The position numbers and the translations under genes are program-made. The notes beneath the pieces were generated by a model. That model was not told where the DNA came from, did no database searches, and saw nothing but the letters and a program-made list of their open reading frames with translations. Shown one piece after another: positions 53,498-63,899 of a stretch of 64,000 nucleotides of DNA (positions are counted from its first letter, which is position 1; the number at the start of each line of letters is the position of its first letter). This DNA comes from Chitinophaga pinensis (GTDB lineage: Bacteria > Bacteroidota > Bacteroidia > NS11-12g > UBA955): NCBI GenBank assembly GCA_945888525.1, contig CAMDAF010000008.1:1-64000 (forward strand), written 5' to 3'.

Positions 53498-56098
53498 ATG
53501 AATATTAATAAATTCACAATCAAAGCTCAAGCTTGTATTCAAAGTGCCCAACAAAGTGCATTTGAATCGCAAAACCCAAGTATAGAAAATGCCCATATTT
53601 TAAAAGGTATTTTTGAAAACGATGAAGAAATTATATCGTTTGTGTTTAGCAAAATTGGGGCTAACCTTCAAAGGGTTATTCAAGCAAATGATGCCATCAT
53701 CAATGGCTTCCCGAAAATAACTTCAGGAAATCCTTCTCTTAACCTCTCTAATGTTGCCAACAACACACTTATGCAAGCCGAAAAACTCATGAAGGAAATG
53801 GGTGATGAATATGTGTCTGTTGAACATCTTCTGCTTGCACTTATTCAAAACAATGATGCGGTTGGTAACTTAATGAAAGACGCTGGCGTTAAATCCAATG
53901 ATGCTAAAAAAGCCATACAAGAACTAAGAGGCGATTCTAAAGTGCAATCGCAATCTGGAGGGGAGCAATACAATGCACTGAAGAAATACGGACTCAACCT
54001 CAATGAAATGGCTGCCAAAGGCAAATTGGATCCAGTTATTGGAAGAGACGAGGAAATAAGAAGGGTTCTTCAAATTCTTAGCCGTAGAACCAAAAACAAT
54101 CCTGTTCTAATTGGAGAACCCGGCGTTGGCAAAACAGCAATAGCTGAAGGCTTAGCAAGACGTATCGTACAAGGCGATGTGCCTGAAAACTTGAAATCAA
54201 AAACAATATTCTCTTTAGACATGGGCGCCCTAATAGCCGGTGCTAAATACAAAGGGGAATTTGAGGAAAGGCTCAAAGCCGTTGTTAATGAAGTCATCAA
54301 AAGCAATGGTGAAATTGTCTTATTTATTGATGAAATTCACACCCTTGTTGGTGCCGGAAAAAGCGAAGGCGCTATGGATGCAGCAAATATTTTAAAACCT
54401 GCCTTGGCCAGAGGTGAACTTAAAGCCATAGGTGCCACCACACTTGCTGAATACCAAAAATATATTGAAAATGACAAAGCACTTGAAAGACGTTTTCAAA
54501 AAGTAATGGTTGAAGAACCTGATATCCAAGATGCAATCTCAATTTTACGCGGACTCAAAGAACGCTATGAAATGCACCACAAAGTGCGCATTAAAGACGA
54601 GGCCATCATAAATGCTGTTGAGCTTTCTAGCCGTTACATCAGCGACCGTTTTTTACCAGACAAAGCCATAGACTTATTGGATGAGGCGGCTGCAAAACTG
54701 AGAATAGAAATCGATTCATTACCAGAGGAGCTGGATGAAATGAACCGTAAAATCATGCAACTTGAAATTGAGCGTGAGGCCATTAAAAAAGAAAACGATG
54801 CAAGTAAGTTGGACAAACTCAAGCAGGAGCTTGCCAATTTATCGAAAACAAGAAATACAATTAGTGCCCGATGGAGAAGTGAAAAAGAAGTTGTTGAGCA
54901 AATACAAGCGGCTAAAGCAGACATTGACAATTTTAAAAATGAAGCCGACCAAGCGGAGCGGAATGGCGATTTTGGAAAAGTTGCAGAGCTTCGATACGGA
55001 AAAATCAAAGAGGTTGAAGCCAAGGTAATCGAGCTGCAGAAAAAACTTATCGAAGTGCAGGGCGACAAGCCAATGGTTAAAGAGGAAGTGGACGCTGAGG
55101 ACATCGCTGAGGTGGTTAGCAAATGGACTGGAATCCCTGTAAACCGCATGCTGCAAAGTGAACGCGAAAAGCTCATTCATTTGGAACCCGAATTACATAA
55201 GCGTGTGGTTGGCCAAGATGAAGCAATTGCCGCAATATCTGATGCAGTGAGAAGAAGCAGGGCTGGATTGCAAGACCCCAAAAGACCAATTGGCTCTTTT
55301 ATATTCTTAGGAACTACTGGTGTTGGCAAAACAGAATTGGCAAAAGCCCTAGCCGCTTTCCTCTTCAATGATGAAAACGCTTTGGTGAGAATAGACATGA
55401 GTGAATACCAAGAAAAACATACAGTCAGTCGATTAATTGGAGCACCTCCAGGATACGTTGGTTACGATGAAGGTGGTCAATTAACAGAAGCCGTTAGACG
55501 CAGACCCTATTCAGTTATCCTATTGGATGAAATAGAAAAAGCACATCCTGATGTTTTCAATTTACTTCTTCAGGTATTAGACGATGGCCGTTTAACTGAC
55601 AACAAAGGTAGAACAGCCAACTTCAAAAATACCATTGTGATAATGACCAGCAACATTGGTTCACAAATTATTCAAGACAATTTTGAAGACCTCAACGACG
55701 AAAACAAAGAAGCTGTTCTTGCAAAAACAAAAAGCGAAGTTTACACCGTGCTTAAAAACACGATTAGACCTGAATTTTTGAACCGCATCGATGAAGTAAT
55801 CATGTTTGAGCCATTGAGCAGAGAAAACATCCATGAAATTGTAAAAATCCAAATGAATGGAATGATCAAACAACTTGAAGACGCAGGCTTTAAACTTGAA
55901 ATCACTGATGAAGCGGTCGATTGGTTGGCTCAATTGGGTTACGACCCACAATTTGGGGCTAGACCATTAAAACGGGTGCTTCAGAAAAAGGTATTAAACG
56001 AACTATCCAAACAAATATTGGGTGGTGAAATCAACAAAGAAAATACCATAATAGTGGATGCCATTGAAAATCAAATTGTTTTTAGAGAAGGCAAGTAA
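53498..56098 (+). CDS. clpB: ATP-dependent disaggregase ClpB
   Basis: An Hsp100 that reactivates aggregated protein with DnaK. I chose the ATG at 53498 ([11 protein letters not shown]); the frame is open to 53408 but the extra residues are polar and not family-like. Order of domains: N-domain repeats (to about 145), AAA1 with [13 protein letters not shown] (about 206), coiled-coil middle domain (about 405-525), AAA2 with [14 protein letters not shown] (about 606) and [20 protein letters not shown]. 866 residues, the usual length. The presence of the middle domain excludes ClpA/ClpC. Confidence 0.96.
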   Translation: MNINKFTIKAQACIQSAQQSAFESQNPSIENAHILKGIFENDEEIISFVFSKIGANLQRVIQANDAIINGFPKITSGNPSLNLSNVANNTLMQAEKLMKEMGDEYVSVEHLLLALIQNNDAVGNLMKDAGVKSNDAKKAIQELRGDSKVQSQSGGEQYNALKKYGLNLNEMAAKGKLDPVIGRDEEIRRVLQILSRRTKNNPVLIGEPGVGKTAIAEGLARRIVQGDVPENLKSKTIFSLDMGALIAGAKYKGEFEERLKAVVNEVIKSNGEIVLFIDEIHTLVGAGKSEGAMDAANILKPALARGELKAIGATTLAEYQKYIENDKALERRFQKVMVEEPDIQDAISILRGLKERYEMHHKVRIKDEAIINAVELSSRYISDRFLPDKAIDLLDEAAAKLRIEIDSLPEELDEMNRKIMQLEIEREAIKKENDASKLDKLKQELANLSKTRNTISARWRSEKEVVEQIQAAKADIDNFKNEADQAERNGDFGKVAELRYGKIKEVEAKVIELQKKLIEVQGDKPMVKEEVDAEDIAEVVSKWTGIPVNRMLQSEREKLIHLEPELHKRVVGQDEAIAAISDAVRRSRAGLQDPKRPIGSFIFLGTTGVGKTELAKALAAFLFNDENALVRIDMSEYQEKHTVSRLIGAPPGYVGYDEGGQLTEAVRRRPYSVILLDEIEKAHPDVFNLLLQVLDDGRLTDNKGRTANFKNTIVIMTSNIGSQIIQDNFEDLNDENKEAVLAKTKSEVYTVLKNTIRPEFLNRIDEVIMFEPLSRENIHEIVKIQMNGMIKQLEDAGFKLEITDEAVDWLAQLGYDPQFGARPLKRVLQKKVLNELSKQILGGEINKENTIIVDAIENQIVFREGK

Positions 56099-56112
56099 AA
56101 GTTCGCATTCAT

Positions 56113-56144
56113 AAAAAAGGGATTAGCATGCTAATCCCTTTTTT
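56113..56144. terminator. Bidirectional terminator after clpB
   Basis: AAAAAAGGGATTAGC pairs with GCTAATCCCTTTTTT as an almost loopless palindrome (centre CATG-like), between the convergent clpB and T9SS cytochrome genes. Confidence 0.88.
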
Positions 56145-56154
56145 ATTTCAATTC

Positions 56155-57699
56155 TTATTGAATCAGTATTTTCTTAACGCTCGTTTTATCCCCTGATTTC
56201 AAATGAATAAAATAGATTCCTTTTGACCAAGCCTCGGTGTCTATTGTTTTAACATCATTACCATTTAGTATTGTTTGTCCCATTGCATCATACACTTGAA
56301 TGGTATAAGCCTCAAGATTAGATAAATTTATTGTTTTGTTGCTCGGATTTGGATACACCAAGAATTCGCTTTCTTGTGCACTCTCTATTGATGATTTATC
56401 ATTAGACACACAATTTAAATGGTGAATGCCGTGGTCCAAATCTTCGACAACAATATTCTCATCTCCATTTTGGTACAACAAAAAGGAAAAATAAAAAAGC
56501 ATCATTTCGTCGGTTGTTGCCTCTCCTACTGAAACATCTTTTGGTGGGGTATTGGGATTGTGGGGATTGTTTGTTGTATTGTCGTAAACACCTTCCCCAA
56601 TGAGCTTTGTGCCTACTGGTATCTTAATCGGCTTTTTGAAATTATAAAAACCTTGCCAATGGAAATCCCATTCAGGAATATCAATTATAGGAATGGTATC
56701 ACCTGCTAAAGTAATTCCATATGATTTCAAACTCTTGCACAACAAATGTGCATGAGGACCTACACTTATAATGGTGACATTGGCAGGGGCAATAAACTCT
56801 TCCCTAAATGCCTTAACGGTATTTTTAGGAATAAACAAAGGTCCATTAACCATATTTGAATTGTGGTTTAAAACCGCTGCATCGTTAATATTCCTGACGT
56901 TATTTGAGGTGAATACAAAATTAAATTTACTGGAGTCCACCTGCCCAGAAGCATACTCAGGGTAATGAATTTGAACCACTATTTTGGCATTTGAAGGCAA
57001 ACGCTTCCCCATACCATTGGGCACAAAAATCGGACTTGAGCCCGGCACCCAAGTACCCAATAAAACGGCACTATTTACACCGATACCCCCGGCTGAGGTA
57101 TATCCAGGGTTGGGATCTGCCGCATCAAGAATACTGCTGTTTCCAGTGGTATCATAAAAAACCTGGGCATGGTGAACAATGTTTCTATTTCCAGGTACAA
57201 TTTCAATCCTAGTAATAAATTTTTGAACATTCAAACCCGTTGGCAACACAAAGCAACGGTACAAATCTTCGGTAATATTCGGAATGGTATAAGTAGGGAT
57301 TTTGAGTTTTAAATCGGGGAAGGGGATTTGCAAAGAGGTGTTATAAACCGGCGGAGCAGGTGCATTGGCACTATTGCCTTCTAGCGAGCCATTGTTTACC
57401 CATTTTACGATTGTTGAGATTTCTTGATCAGTTAAACTTCTGTCGTGGGCAAACTTTCTGTAGGCATTGTTTACTGGCCATGGTGGCATTTCTTTGCTTT
57501 TTACTTTATACTGAATTGAAGATGCATGGCTAAGAGCATCAGAATAAGTCAGCAAAGAAAAAGGACCTGAACCATTTGGATTGTGACAGCTGGTGCAATG
57601 CGAATAAACAATACAAGCAACATCATCAGACCAAGTGGGGTTTTGTGCTTTTAAACCCAATAAAACAAATAAAGAAAATACAGTGAATAGGTGTTTCAT
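56155..57699 (-). CDS. T9SS-exported cytochrome c / copper-monooxygenase-like protein
   Basis: The ATG at 57699 starts a signal peptide (MKHLFTVFSLFVLLGLKA); the TTG at 57711 is less likely. The N-terminal domain binds haem c (SHCTSCHNPNGSGPF near residue 36, axial Met in KEMPPWP). The next 300 residues match the fold of type II copper monooxygenases (PHM/DBH-like). His ligands appear in NIVHHAQVFYD, VVQIHYPEY and VGPHAHLLC, with a candidate axial Met in DEMMLFYF. The end is a T9SS type A domain (LVYPNPSNKTINL, WSKGIYFIHL, VKKILIQ). 514 residues. Cell-surface redox role is inference. Confidence 0.88.
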   Translation of the reverse strand: MKHLFTVFSLFVLLGLKAQNPTWSDDVACIVYSHCTSCHNPNGSGPFSLLTYSDALSHASSIQYKVKSKEMPPWPVNNAYRKFAHDRSLTDQEISTIVKWVNNGSLEGNSANAPAPPVYNTSLQIPFPDLKLKIPTYTIPNITEDLYRCFVLPTGLNVQKFITRIEIVPGNRNIVHHAQVFYDTTGNSSILDAADPNPGYTSAGGIGVNSAVLLGTWVPGSSPIFVPNGMGKRLPSNAKIVVQIHYPEYASGQVDSSKFNFVFTSNNVRNINDAAVLNHNSNMVNGPLFIPKNTVKAFREEFIAPANVTIISVGPHAHLLCKSLKSYGITLAGDTIPIIDIPEWDFHWQGFYNFKKPIKIPVGTKLIGEGVYDNTTNNPHNPNTPPKDVSVGEATTDEMMLFYFSFLLYQNGDENIVVEDLDHGIHHLNCVSNDKSSIESAQESEFLVYPNPSNKTINLSNLEAYTIQVYDAMGQTILNGNDVKTIDTEAWSKGIYFIHLKSGDKTSVKKILIQ

Positions 57700-57862
57700 A
57701 AAAATATTCAATTAAATGCAATTTAAAATTTTCTCCTTTCTTATTAATATTTTTTTTTCAACAAACCTTATTTTTTGTAATAAAATCATGTTTTAAAACC
57801 ATTTTAATAGAAAATAAATTAAATGCTAGAAATTTACATTTATTGAACTGTGATTTTTTTAC

Positions 57863-57870
57863 TAAATTTG
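57863..57870 (+). promoter_or_regulatory. TAnnTTTG promoter element for the PKD-type giant protein
   Basis: TAAATTTG on the plus strand with TTG at 57843-57845 (17-base spacing), 17 bases before the ATG at 57888. Confidence 0.58.
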
Positions 57871-57887
57871 TATCAATTAAAAAACAC

Positions 57888-60800
57888 ATGAAGTATTTTA
57901 CAAAACTCCTTAGTAAATCCATTTTTGTCTTTTTGCTTTTTAGCAGCTCAGCCTTAATGGGTGCATGCGTGGTTAGCGGGCCTATCGATGTCTGTGAAAA
58001 CCAAACTTACACATACAGCACACCTTCTAATCCGGGTGAGACCTATGTTTGGAATGCCACAGGTGGCGGAACCATTTTGGGTAGTGGAAATTCAATTTCT
58101 GTAGCTTGGACCAATACTGGAACGGGCGCTGTAACTTTGGCAGTCAAAAACAACTTAAATGTTGTAATCTGTACCTTTGCCATAAATGTAACGATACACG
58201 GCAAACCCAACCCCGTAATTACACCCTCATTCCTCTCTGGCTGCGGCGGACGGAAAGACGTCAGTGGACAAAGTGATAAAGCTGGTTGCTTAGTGGCTTG
58301 CGATTCAACACCAATAGCCTACACAACGCCATTTCATGCTGGCAGCACGTATACTTGGACTGTTGTTGGTTCTGCCAATTATTCAAACAGCAGCAATACC
58401 CTTAATGTTTATTGGACTGGTGTTGGCACAGGTTCTATTAAAGTTATTGAAACCAATGTTTGGGGCTGTTCTAAAGAAACGGAAATTTGTATTGAAATAG
58501 TAGGAAAACCCAAAGCTGCTTTTTACACACTTCCAGGATTAACAGGCGGAGTTGTTAACGCTTGCTTGGGTCAAACCATTCAGTTTATCGACCAATCATC
58601 GCCGGGCTTTGGCTCTCCCATCAATTCATGGTCGTGGTACTTCGGCGATGGAGGTAACGCATTTTACAATGCACCTGGCAACGGCAATACTTCACATGCG
58701 TATAGCTCGCCTGGCACCTACAATGTTATGTTGGTAGTAGAAAACCAATGTAAATGTAAAGACACTGCTTATGTTACTGTCGTGGTAGCCAATACCGTAG
58801 GCCCGAAAATATTTTGTATTAGCACGGTTTGCCCCGATGCTACAGTTACTTATTCGACAGATGCCCAAGCTTGCAACAACTATTTATGGACCGTTACCAA
58901 CGGCCTAATTATTGGTTCCAATACCGATTCAATTGTTACCGTTCAATGGGGCAGTGTTGGACCAGGCTCTATTACCTTAAGTGTTAATTGCCCCGGATTT
59001 TGCAATGCACCAACAACGGTATTTGTCCCTATCATAACGCCAAATGCGACCATTAATGGACCATCGCAAGTGTGTCTAGGTTCTTGCTATACCTACCATA
59101 TCAGTTGCGACATCCCTATCGACAGCATTCAATGGCATTTCCCTGCAGGTGTAACAGTAAATATGGATTCAGTTAATGTCCATGAAGTTGAAGTTTGTTT
59201 TTACACCAATGTAACTGGAATTATAACAGCAGACTACTGGCACAACACGCCTGGTAGTGTTCCTCCGCTAAATTGCGGTGGCAGCTCGAGCATTCCGGTG
59301 TCTGTAAAACCTCAAATGTTTATGGTTGGACCATCTCAAATATGCGCCAACCAAACCTACAATTACAACATTTCACCTAGTCCAACGGGATCTATTTACT
59401 GGACCATTACCAACATGAGTGGCAATGCGGTGTATACCTCTAGCACCATTACTGGTCCTTCTCCATTCACTGGAACATGGACTTGGGGACCGGGACAATT
59501 TATTGTCACCGCCAATGATGTGTCTGGCAATTATTGCAATGGACCGCTTAAAAAATATTTAACGGTTAATCCAATTCCTCCCATTATTGATTCATTGTAT
59601 GGACCAAGCCCTATTTGCCCAAACAATTCATACGCTTACTTTTCAATCCCTACTTCTTCTAATTATTTTGTAGGATGGCAAGTGAGCAATGGCAGTCCTA
59701 GCACTGGCATAGGAAATACACTGAGCATTACTTGGGGACCAAGTGGACCATACAACATCAATGCCTTCCAAATTGATCCTGTTACCGGTTGCAAATCGGC
59801 TGCCGTTTCAATGTCTGTACTGAGTGCCTTACCACTAACTCCAACACCTATTTTTGGAAACGACACGGTTTGTGCCAATGGCATTGAATCTTATAGCACC
59901 ACCGCGCCGGGCGACGATTATGTATGGAGCATTAACCCTTCCATAGCAGGAAGTGTGGCAACAGGACAACATTCTGCCAACGTCAATGTTCAATGGAACA
60001 ATTACAATGGCAATGCCTATTTGGTGGTTCAAAGAAAAATTTGTGGTTCTTCTAGAAAGGACTCAATTTTAATTCTTGTTAAAGGCCCAGCCATTCCAAC
60101 AATAACAAGCCCTTCAGGTTTGTGTCAAGGCTTAACCCTAGCAGCTTTTAGCTCTACAGCGAGCACCTATTTATGGGATTTTGGTGATGGCGGAACATCA
60201 ACAAGCAATCCAGGCACACACGTATACAACAGCCCTGGAAACTACACAATCAAATTAACTGTAACATACGGCAGTACTTGTCCAGGAACTGCAATAAGAA
60301 CCAAAACTATCTCTATTTGGCCAAAACCGAACATCAATATCTCAACACCAGACCCTAATTTATATTGTAACCCGCCTATTTCGACGACAATGACCATTGC
60401 AGCTCCTCCATCGGGCATTAGCTTCCAATGGTATAACCCATCTTCAATCCCTTTAGCAACTAATACTTCTTACACAGCAACAACAACAGGCAATTTCTTT
60501 GTTGTGGGCATCAATAGTTTTGGTTGCAAAGACACCAGCAACTTCATTCCAATATCCACAGGAAATTGCCCGAGCTCTTGTAAAGCAGCACCTTATACTT
60601 TGACTTGGAATAAGTATAGAAAAGGTTGCAATACTGACAGTTTCAAAGCCATTGTCTCTGCAGGGGTTATCAATTTAAGTTGGAATTTCGACGACCCATA
60701 CAACCCTAGTTCTGGCAGTGGAACACCTGTGATGCATACGTTTATCGAGCCTGGTTACTACAGAGTTAAATTATGCGCAGACGTTCCAAATGCAAACGGA

Positions 60801-63518
60801 ACGGGCTATTGCAATGTGTGCATGTATAAAATCGATACAATTAAATATGTACCTAGCTTTTTTGACTCAGCCTATTGCAGAAATTTCTCCGATTCTGTAA
60901 AAGTAAAACTGGTAAATACCACCAAAGTATTGAGTGGCTATCCTGCCCCAAGCTATTCTTGGGTCGTTACTCCAGGTGCTTACACCAGTTCAATAAAAAA
61001 TCCATTATTCACTTTAGCTCCAGGCGTTTATACTATCAGCTTAACCGTTGCAGGTGTTTGCACTTACACCAAAACCATAACGATAAACTCCTTGACCAAT
61101 GCATCCTTTACCGTGGTCGACTCTGTGTGCAAAGGCACACCTGTCTTGTTCAACAACACAAGTACGGGAGCGGCGTTGAGTTTCAATTGGGCCTTTGGCG
61201 ATGCAGCGACTTCCCTCATTTGGAGTCCTGTTAGAAGTTATTCCAATGCAGGCACCTACACCGCCACATTAACAATCATAAACGTTTATGGTTGTACCGA
61301 CACCGCTAAGAGAAAAGTGGTGGTATTGCCTCACACTTTACTTGGATTGATATTGGCTTCTGGTCCATTAAAATTCTGTGAGGGCGACAGTGTTAAACTG
61401 AATGCCATTGCAAGCGGTGGCTACCCTGCTTATAACTATTTCTGGTCAAATCTCGCTACCACACAATTTGTGTGGGCAAAACAAACCGGCAACTACAATG
61501 TCGAATTTACAGACACAAAAGGCTGTTACTATTTAACGGGCAACACCAATGTATTGGCCAAAACCAGCCCGCATCCTAACATCATAGGCCCTAAGGATGT
61601 GTGCAAAAACCAACAATATTCCTTTGTAGCAAATTACCCTAATTTACCTGGCGCAAGCTTCTCATGGTTAATGGATGGTGCGCCACTATTCGTTAACAAC
61701 AATACTTTAAACATCGGCATGTACTCATTGTCTCCTGGCCCTCACCAATTAGTGGTTAGCGTTATGAGCCCTGATACTTGTTACGGTTCAGACACCTTGA
61801 ACTTTACCTTACATCCAAATCCAAATGTCAATATTGTTGCTTCTCCTGTATTGTGCGCTGGCCAAAGCAATTTGCTAATTGCCAATAGCACTTCAACAAA
61901 TTTAATGGGATTTTACTGGAGCAATGGTCAAGTGAACGACAGTATTTATGTAGGCGCAGCGAATATTTATACGGTAACTGCAATTGATACTTTTGGCTGC
62001 AAAGCTCAAGCAAGTACGGTTGTAAATCCGCTTCCTGATCTATGTGGCATGGTGGTAGGATGTTATGATATATGCGACACCGTTAGCCAATTGGTATGGT
62101 ATGCGCCTCCTGGATACGCAAGCTACCAATGGCTGTACAATGGCAATCCGATTCCAGGTGCCACCAGCGACACCATTCACATTCCTTTGTATCAATCAGG
62201 TGTGTATACTGTTGAAATTATTTCAGCAGCTGGTTGTAGCGTCGTATCAGAAGACATTAAAATAGACTTTGTGAAATGCGGCGGTTGCAAGTTTAATGTT
62301 AGCGGAGAAATTAAATGTGGACCGGTTAATGAATTAGGATATCAAACTTACAGTTTAACTTTAAACATCAACAACAGTTTGGGCGCTGGGGCAAATTTAA
62401 GTATTACCTCTCCAAATGGAACTGTTTCATCAATCAGTCCTTCGATTCTAGCGGCTGGCATGAACACTGTAACGGCAACGTTTACCGATGTGCCACCAAT
62501 TGACAACTTAGCGTGTTTTAACATTATAATTAGCAATCAGAATCAAATTTGTGATACCACGTATTGTATAAAAGTTCCACCATGTGGAAACAAAAACTGT
62601 AAATTAAGTTCTAAAATTACCAAGTTTGATTGCGCAGGAACCGATGCAAATGGCAACCCACAATACTATGTTTGCATGGATGTGGTTTGGGGCGGCAGCA
62701 GTGGCTCAACACTTACTTTGAGTTCTAGTACTGGAAGTTTTGTTAGCAATCCTGTAACAATAAATAGCGGTACCCAAACAATATGCTATTCTTACACCGA
62801 CCTACCACCGTTGAATACATTTACCACCATATACTTGTATGCCTTCGACCCTGTAACTGGCCTGGTGTGTAAGGATTCTATCAAACGCGAATACAAACCT
62901 TGTCCTAAAGACAGCTGTAAAGTTGGCGTATACGGATTGTGTGCTCACTGTCACATGGAAGAAATGGGCAGTTGGACTTACGATGTTGACTTAACGGTAA
63001 TGAACCCATTCGCTGGCAATGCGACGGTTACAATATTGCCAATCGCCGCAGGCACATTCAGCGCTATAACCCCTAACCCTGTAGCGCCTGGTTTGCAAGC
63101 CATAAGCACCCAATTTACCGACCTTGCACCGAGCAATTCGATTATCTGCTTTAAAGTCTTGTTAACTGAAGTGTCTTCGGGAAGATCGTGCTGGTCGACT
63201 GTTTGCTTGGCCTTACCTCCATGCGATTCCATGAGCAATATTTTGGTAAACATAGCAGAAAATTACACACTCATGTTGTACCCTAATCCTGCTGCTGATT
63301 ATGCTAAAATTAATTACGATTTCAATGGCAGTGCAGAGAATATAAGTTTTGTGGTTCGCGATGTTAACGGCAGAGAAATCGAACATTTTGACAGCCAAAT
63401 AAACAGCGGCGAAATCCATGTCAACACCAGCGACTATGCTGCAGGACTATACTTCATCGATGTATTGAAAGACGGCAGACATGTTGGAAACACCAAGTTA
63501 ATCGTACTTCGAAACTAA
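57888..63518 (+). CDS. Giant PKD-domain T9SS surface protein (1876 aa)
   Basis: ATG at 57888 starts a signal peptide (LLSKSIFVFLLFSSSALMGA); the frame is open to 57843 but those residues precede the signal and overlap the promoter. The protein is a chain of Ig/PKD-like modules. Clear PKD units, with FGDG and later YxxPGxYxVxL, are near residues 250, 763, 930 and 1100. Between about 1464 and 1779 there are three tandem modules of about 100 residues, each starting with a Cys-rich stretch (GGCKFNVSGEIKC; NCKLSSKITKFDC; SCKVGVYGLCAHC) and each containing a (F/Y)TD(V/L)xP core. The last 85 residues are a T9SS type A domain (LMLYPNPAADYAKINYD). Likely adhesin or matrix component. Confidence 0.9.
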   Translation: MKYFTKLLSKSIFVFLLFSSSALMGACVVSGPIDVCENQTYTYSTPSNPGETYVWNATGGGTILGSGNSISVAWTNTGTGAVTLAVKNNLNVVICTFAINVTIHGKPNPVITPSFLSGCGGRKDVSGQSDKAGCLVACDSTPIAYTTPFHAGSTYTWTVVGSANYSNSSNTLNVYWTGVGTGSIKVIETNVWGCSKETEICIEIVGKPKAAFYTLPGLTGGVVNACLGQTIQFIDQSSPGFGSPINSWSWYFGDGGNAFYNAPGNGNTSHAYSSPGTYNVMLVVENQCKCKDTAYVTVVVANTVGPKIFCISTVCPDATVTYSTDAQACNNYLWTVTNGLIIGSNTDSIVTVQWGSVGPGSITLSVNCPGFCNAPTTVFVPIITPNATINGPSQVCLGSCYTYHISCDIPIDSIQWHFPAGVTVNMDSVNVHEVEVCFYTNVTGIITADYWHNTPGSVPPLNCGGSSSIPVSVKPQMFMVGPSQICANQTYNYNISPSPTGSIYWTITNMSGNAVYTSSTITGPSPFTGTWTWGPGQFIVTANDVSGNYCNGPLKKYLTVNPIPPIIDSLYGPSPICPNNSYAYFSIPTSSNYFVGWQVSNGSPSTGIGNTLSITWGPSGPYNINAFQIDPVTGCKSAAVSMSVLSALPLTPTPIFGNDTVCANGIESYSTTAPGDDYVWSINPSIAGSVATGQHSANVNVQWNNYNGNAYLVVQRKICGSSRKDSILILVKGPAIPTITSPSGLCQGLTLAAFSSTASTYLWDFGDGGTSTSNPGTHVYNSPGNYTIKLTVTYGSTCPGTAIRTKTISIWPKPNINISTPDPNLYCNPPISTTMTIAAPPSGISFQWYNPSSIPLATNTSYTATTTGNFFVVGINSFGCKDTSNFIPISTGNCPSSCKAAPYTLTWNKYRKGCNTDSFKAIVSAGVINLSWNFDDPYNPSSGSGTPVMHTFIEPGYYRVKLCADVPNANGTGYCNVCMYKIDTIKYVPSFFDSAYCRNFSDSVKVKLVNTTKVLSGYPAPSYSWVVTPGAYTSSIKNPLFTLAPGVYTISLTVAGVCTYTKTITINSLTNASFTVVDSVCKGTPVLFNNTSTGAALSFNWAFGDAATSLIWSPVRSYSNAGTYTATLTIINVYGCTDTAKRKVVVLPHTLLGLILASGPLKFCEGDSVKLNAIASGGYPAYNYFWSNLATTQFVWAKQTGNYNVEFTDTKGCYYLTGNTNVLAKTSPHPNIIGPKDVCKNQQYSFVANYPNLPGASFSWLMDGAPLFVNNNTLNIGMYSLSPGPHQLVVSVMSPDTCYGSDTLNFTLHPNPNVNIVASPVLCAGQSNLLIANSTSTNLMGFYWSNGQVNDSIYVGAANIYTVTAIDTFGCKAQASTVVNPLPDLCGMVVGCYDICDTVSQLVWYAPPGYASYQWLYNGNPIPGATSDTIHIPLYQSGVYTVEIISAAGCSVVSEDIKIDFVKCGGCKFNVSGEIKCGPVNELGYQTYSLTLNINNSLGAGANLSITSPNGTVSSISPSILAAGMNTVTATFTDVPPIDNLACFNIIISNQNQICDTTYCIKVPPCGNKNCKLSSKITKFDCAGTDANGNPQYYVCMDVVWGGSSGSTLTLSSSTGSFVSNPVTINSGTQTICYSYTDLPPLNTFTTIYLYAFDPVTGLVCKDSIKREYKPCPKDSCKVGVYGLCAHCHMEEMGSWTYDVDLTVMNPFAGNATVTILPIAAGTFSAITPNPVAPGLQAISTQFTDLAPSNSIICFKVLLTEVSSGRSCWSTVCLALPPCDSMSNILVNIAENYTLMLYPNPAADYAKINYDFNGSAENISFVVRDVNGREIEHFDSQINSGEIHVNTSDYAAGLYFIDVLKDGRHVGNTKLIVLRN

Positions 63519-63540
63519 AAATCAATTAATCATATTTAAG

Positions 63541-63568
63541 AAACCGGATTTTCGAATCCGGTTTTTTT
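63541..63568 (+). terminator. Rho-independent terminator after the PKD protein gene
   Basis: AACCGGATT pairs perfectly with AATCCGGTT around a TTCG tetraloop, followed by a T tract. It lies 22 nt after the stop. Confidence 0.88.
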
Positions 63569-63581
63569 GTGCTTTATAATT

Positions 63582-63721
63582 TGGGCGTTCCCGTTTGCTT
63601 AGGCAACGGGCGGGCTATTCGCTGCTATCTTCTGTTTTTAAAAACAGAAGGATATCCGCTGCTATCCCTAACGCTCGGTGTTAACGAGGGGTTAGGGGTT
63701 AGGTCCCGAAAGCTTTCGGGA
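63582..63721 (+). repeat. Structured intergenic repeat-like element
   Basis: A dense series of inverted repeats: a hairpin at 63590-63610 (CCCGTT/AACGGG with inner GC pairs), an 11+11-base perfect palindrome at 63629-63650, and a perfect 18-base palindrome at 63704-63721 (TCCCGAAAGCTTTCGGGA). The central palindrome is flanked by near-direct copies of TAT(T/C)CGCTGCTATC (63616-63629 and 63653-63666). I recall similar GGGCG...CCGCTGCTATCCCTAACGC elements dispersed in other Bacteroidota genomes, so it is probably an REP-like repeat. The base composition is richer in G+C than the neighbours. Confidence 0.65.
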
Positions 63722-63801
63722 TAGGTTATGGTTTTTTATTCGAGAATGTAAGAACATTTGTTTTATGAAGAACATCCATGGATTTGTTAGACGAGATAAA
63801 A

Positions 63802-63899
63802 GCTTCGGAGAAGCGACATTATGCTTCGCTTCGGAGAAGCGATATTATTATAGCTTAAAATATAACGAGATCTGGAGCTCCGTAGGTGCGATATTATAA
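63802..63899. repeat. Tandem GCTTCGGAGAAGCGA-type repeat block
   Basis: The 15-mer GCTTCGGAGAAGCGA (itself a small hairpin) occurs at 63802-63816 and 63828-63842. A related third unit, GGAGCTCCGTAGGTGCGA, is at 63874-63891. Each is followed by ATT-AT-like bases (CATTAT, TATTAT, TATTAT). A 44-codon open frame (63765-63899) runs through the block but looks like a by-product of the repeats. No gene is recognised from 63569 to the window end. Confidence 0.55.

Noticed and set aside
63548..63562. TTCGAATCC as a tRNA T-loop
   Set aside because: It is the tetraloop and arm of a terminator hairpin; no acceptor, D or anticodon stems surround it.
63590..63721. CRISPR array
   Set aside because: The repeats are inverted and of different sequence, with no regular spacers and no cas genes in the window.
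63765..63899. Real 44-residue gene at the right end
   Set aside because: It is made of repeat units and resembles no protein family I recognise; kept only as a repeat feature.
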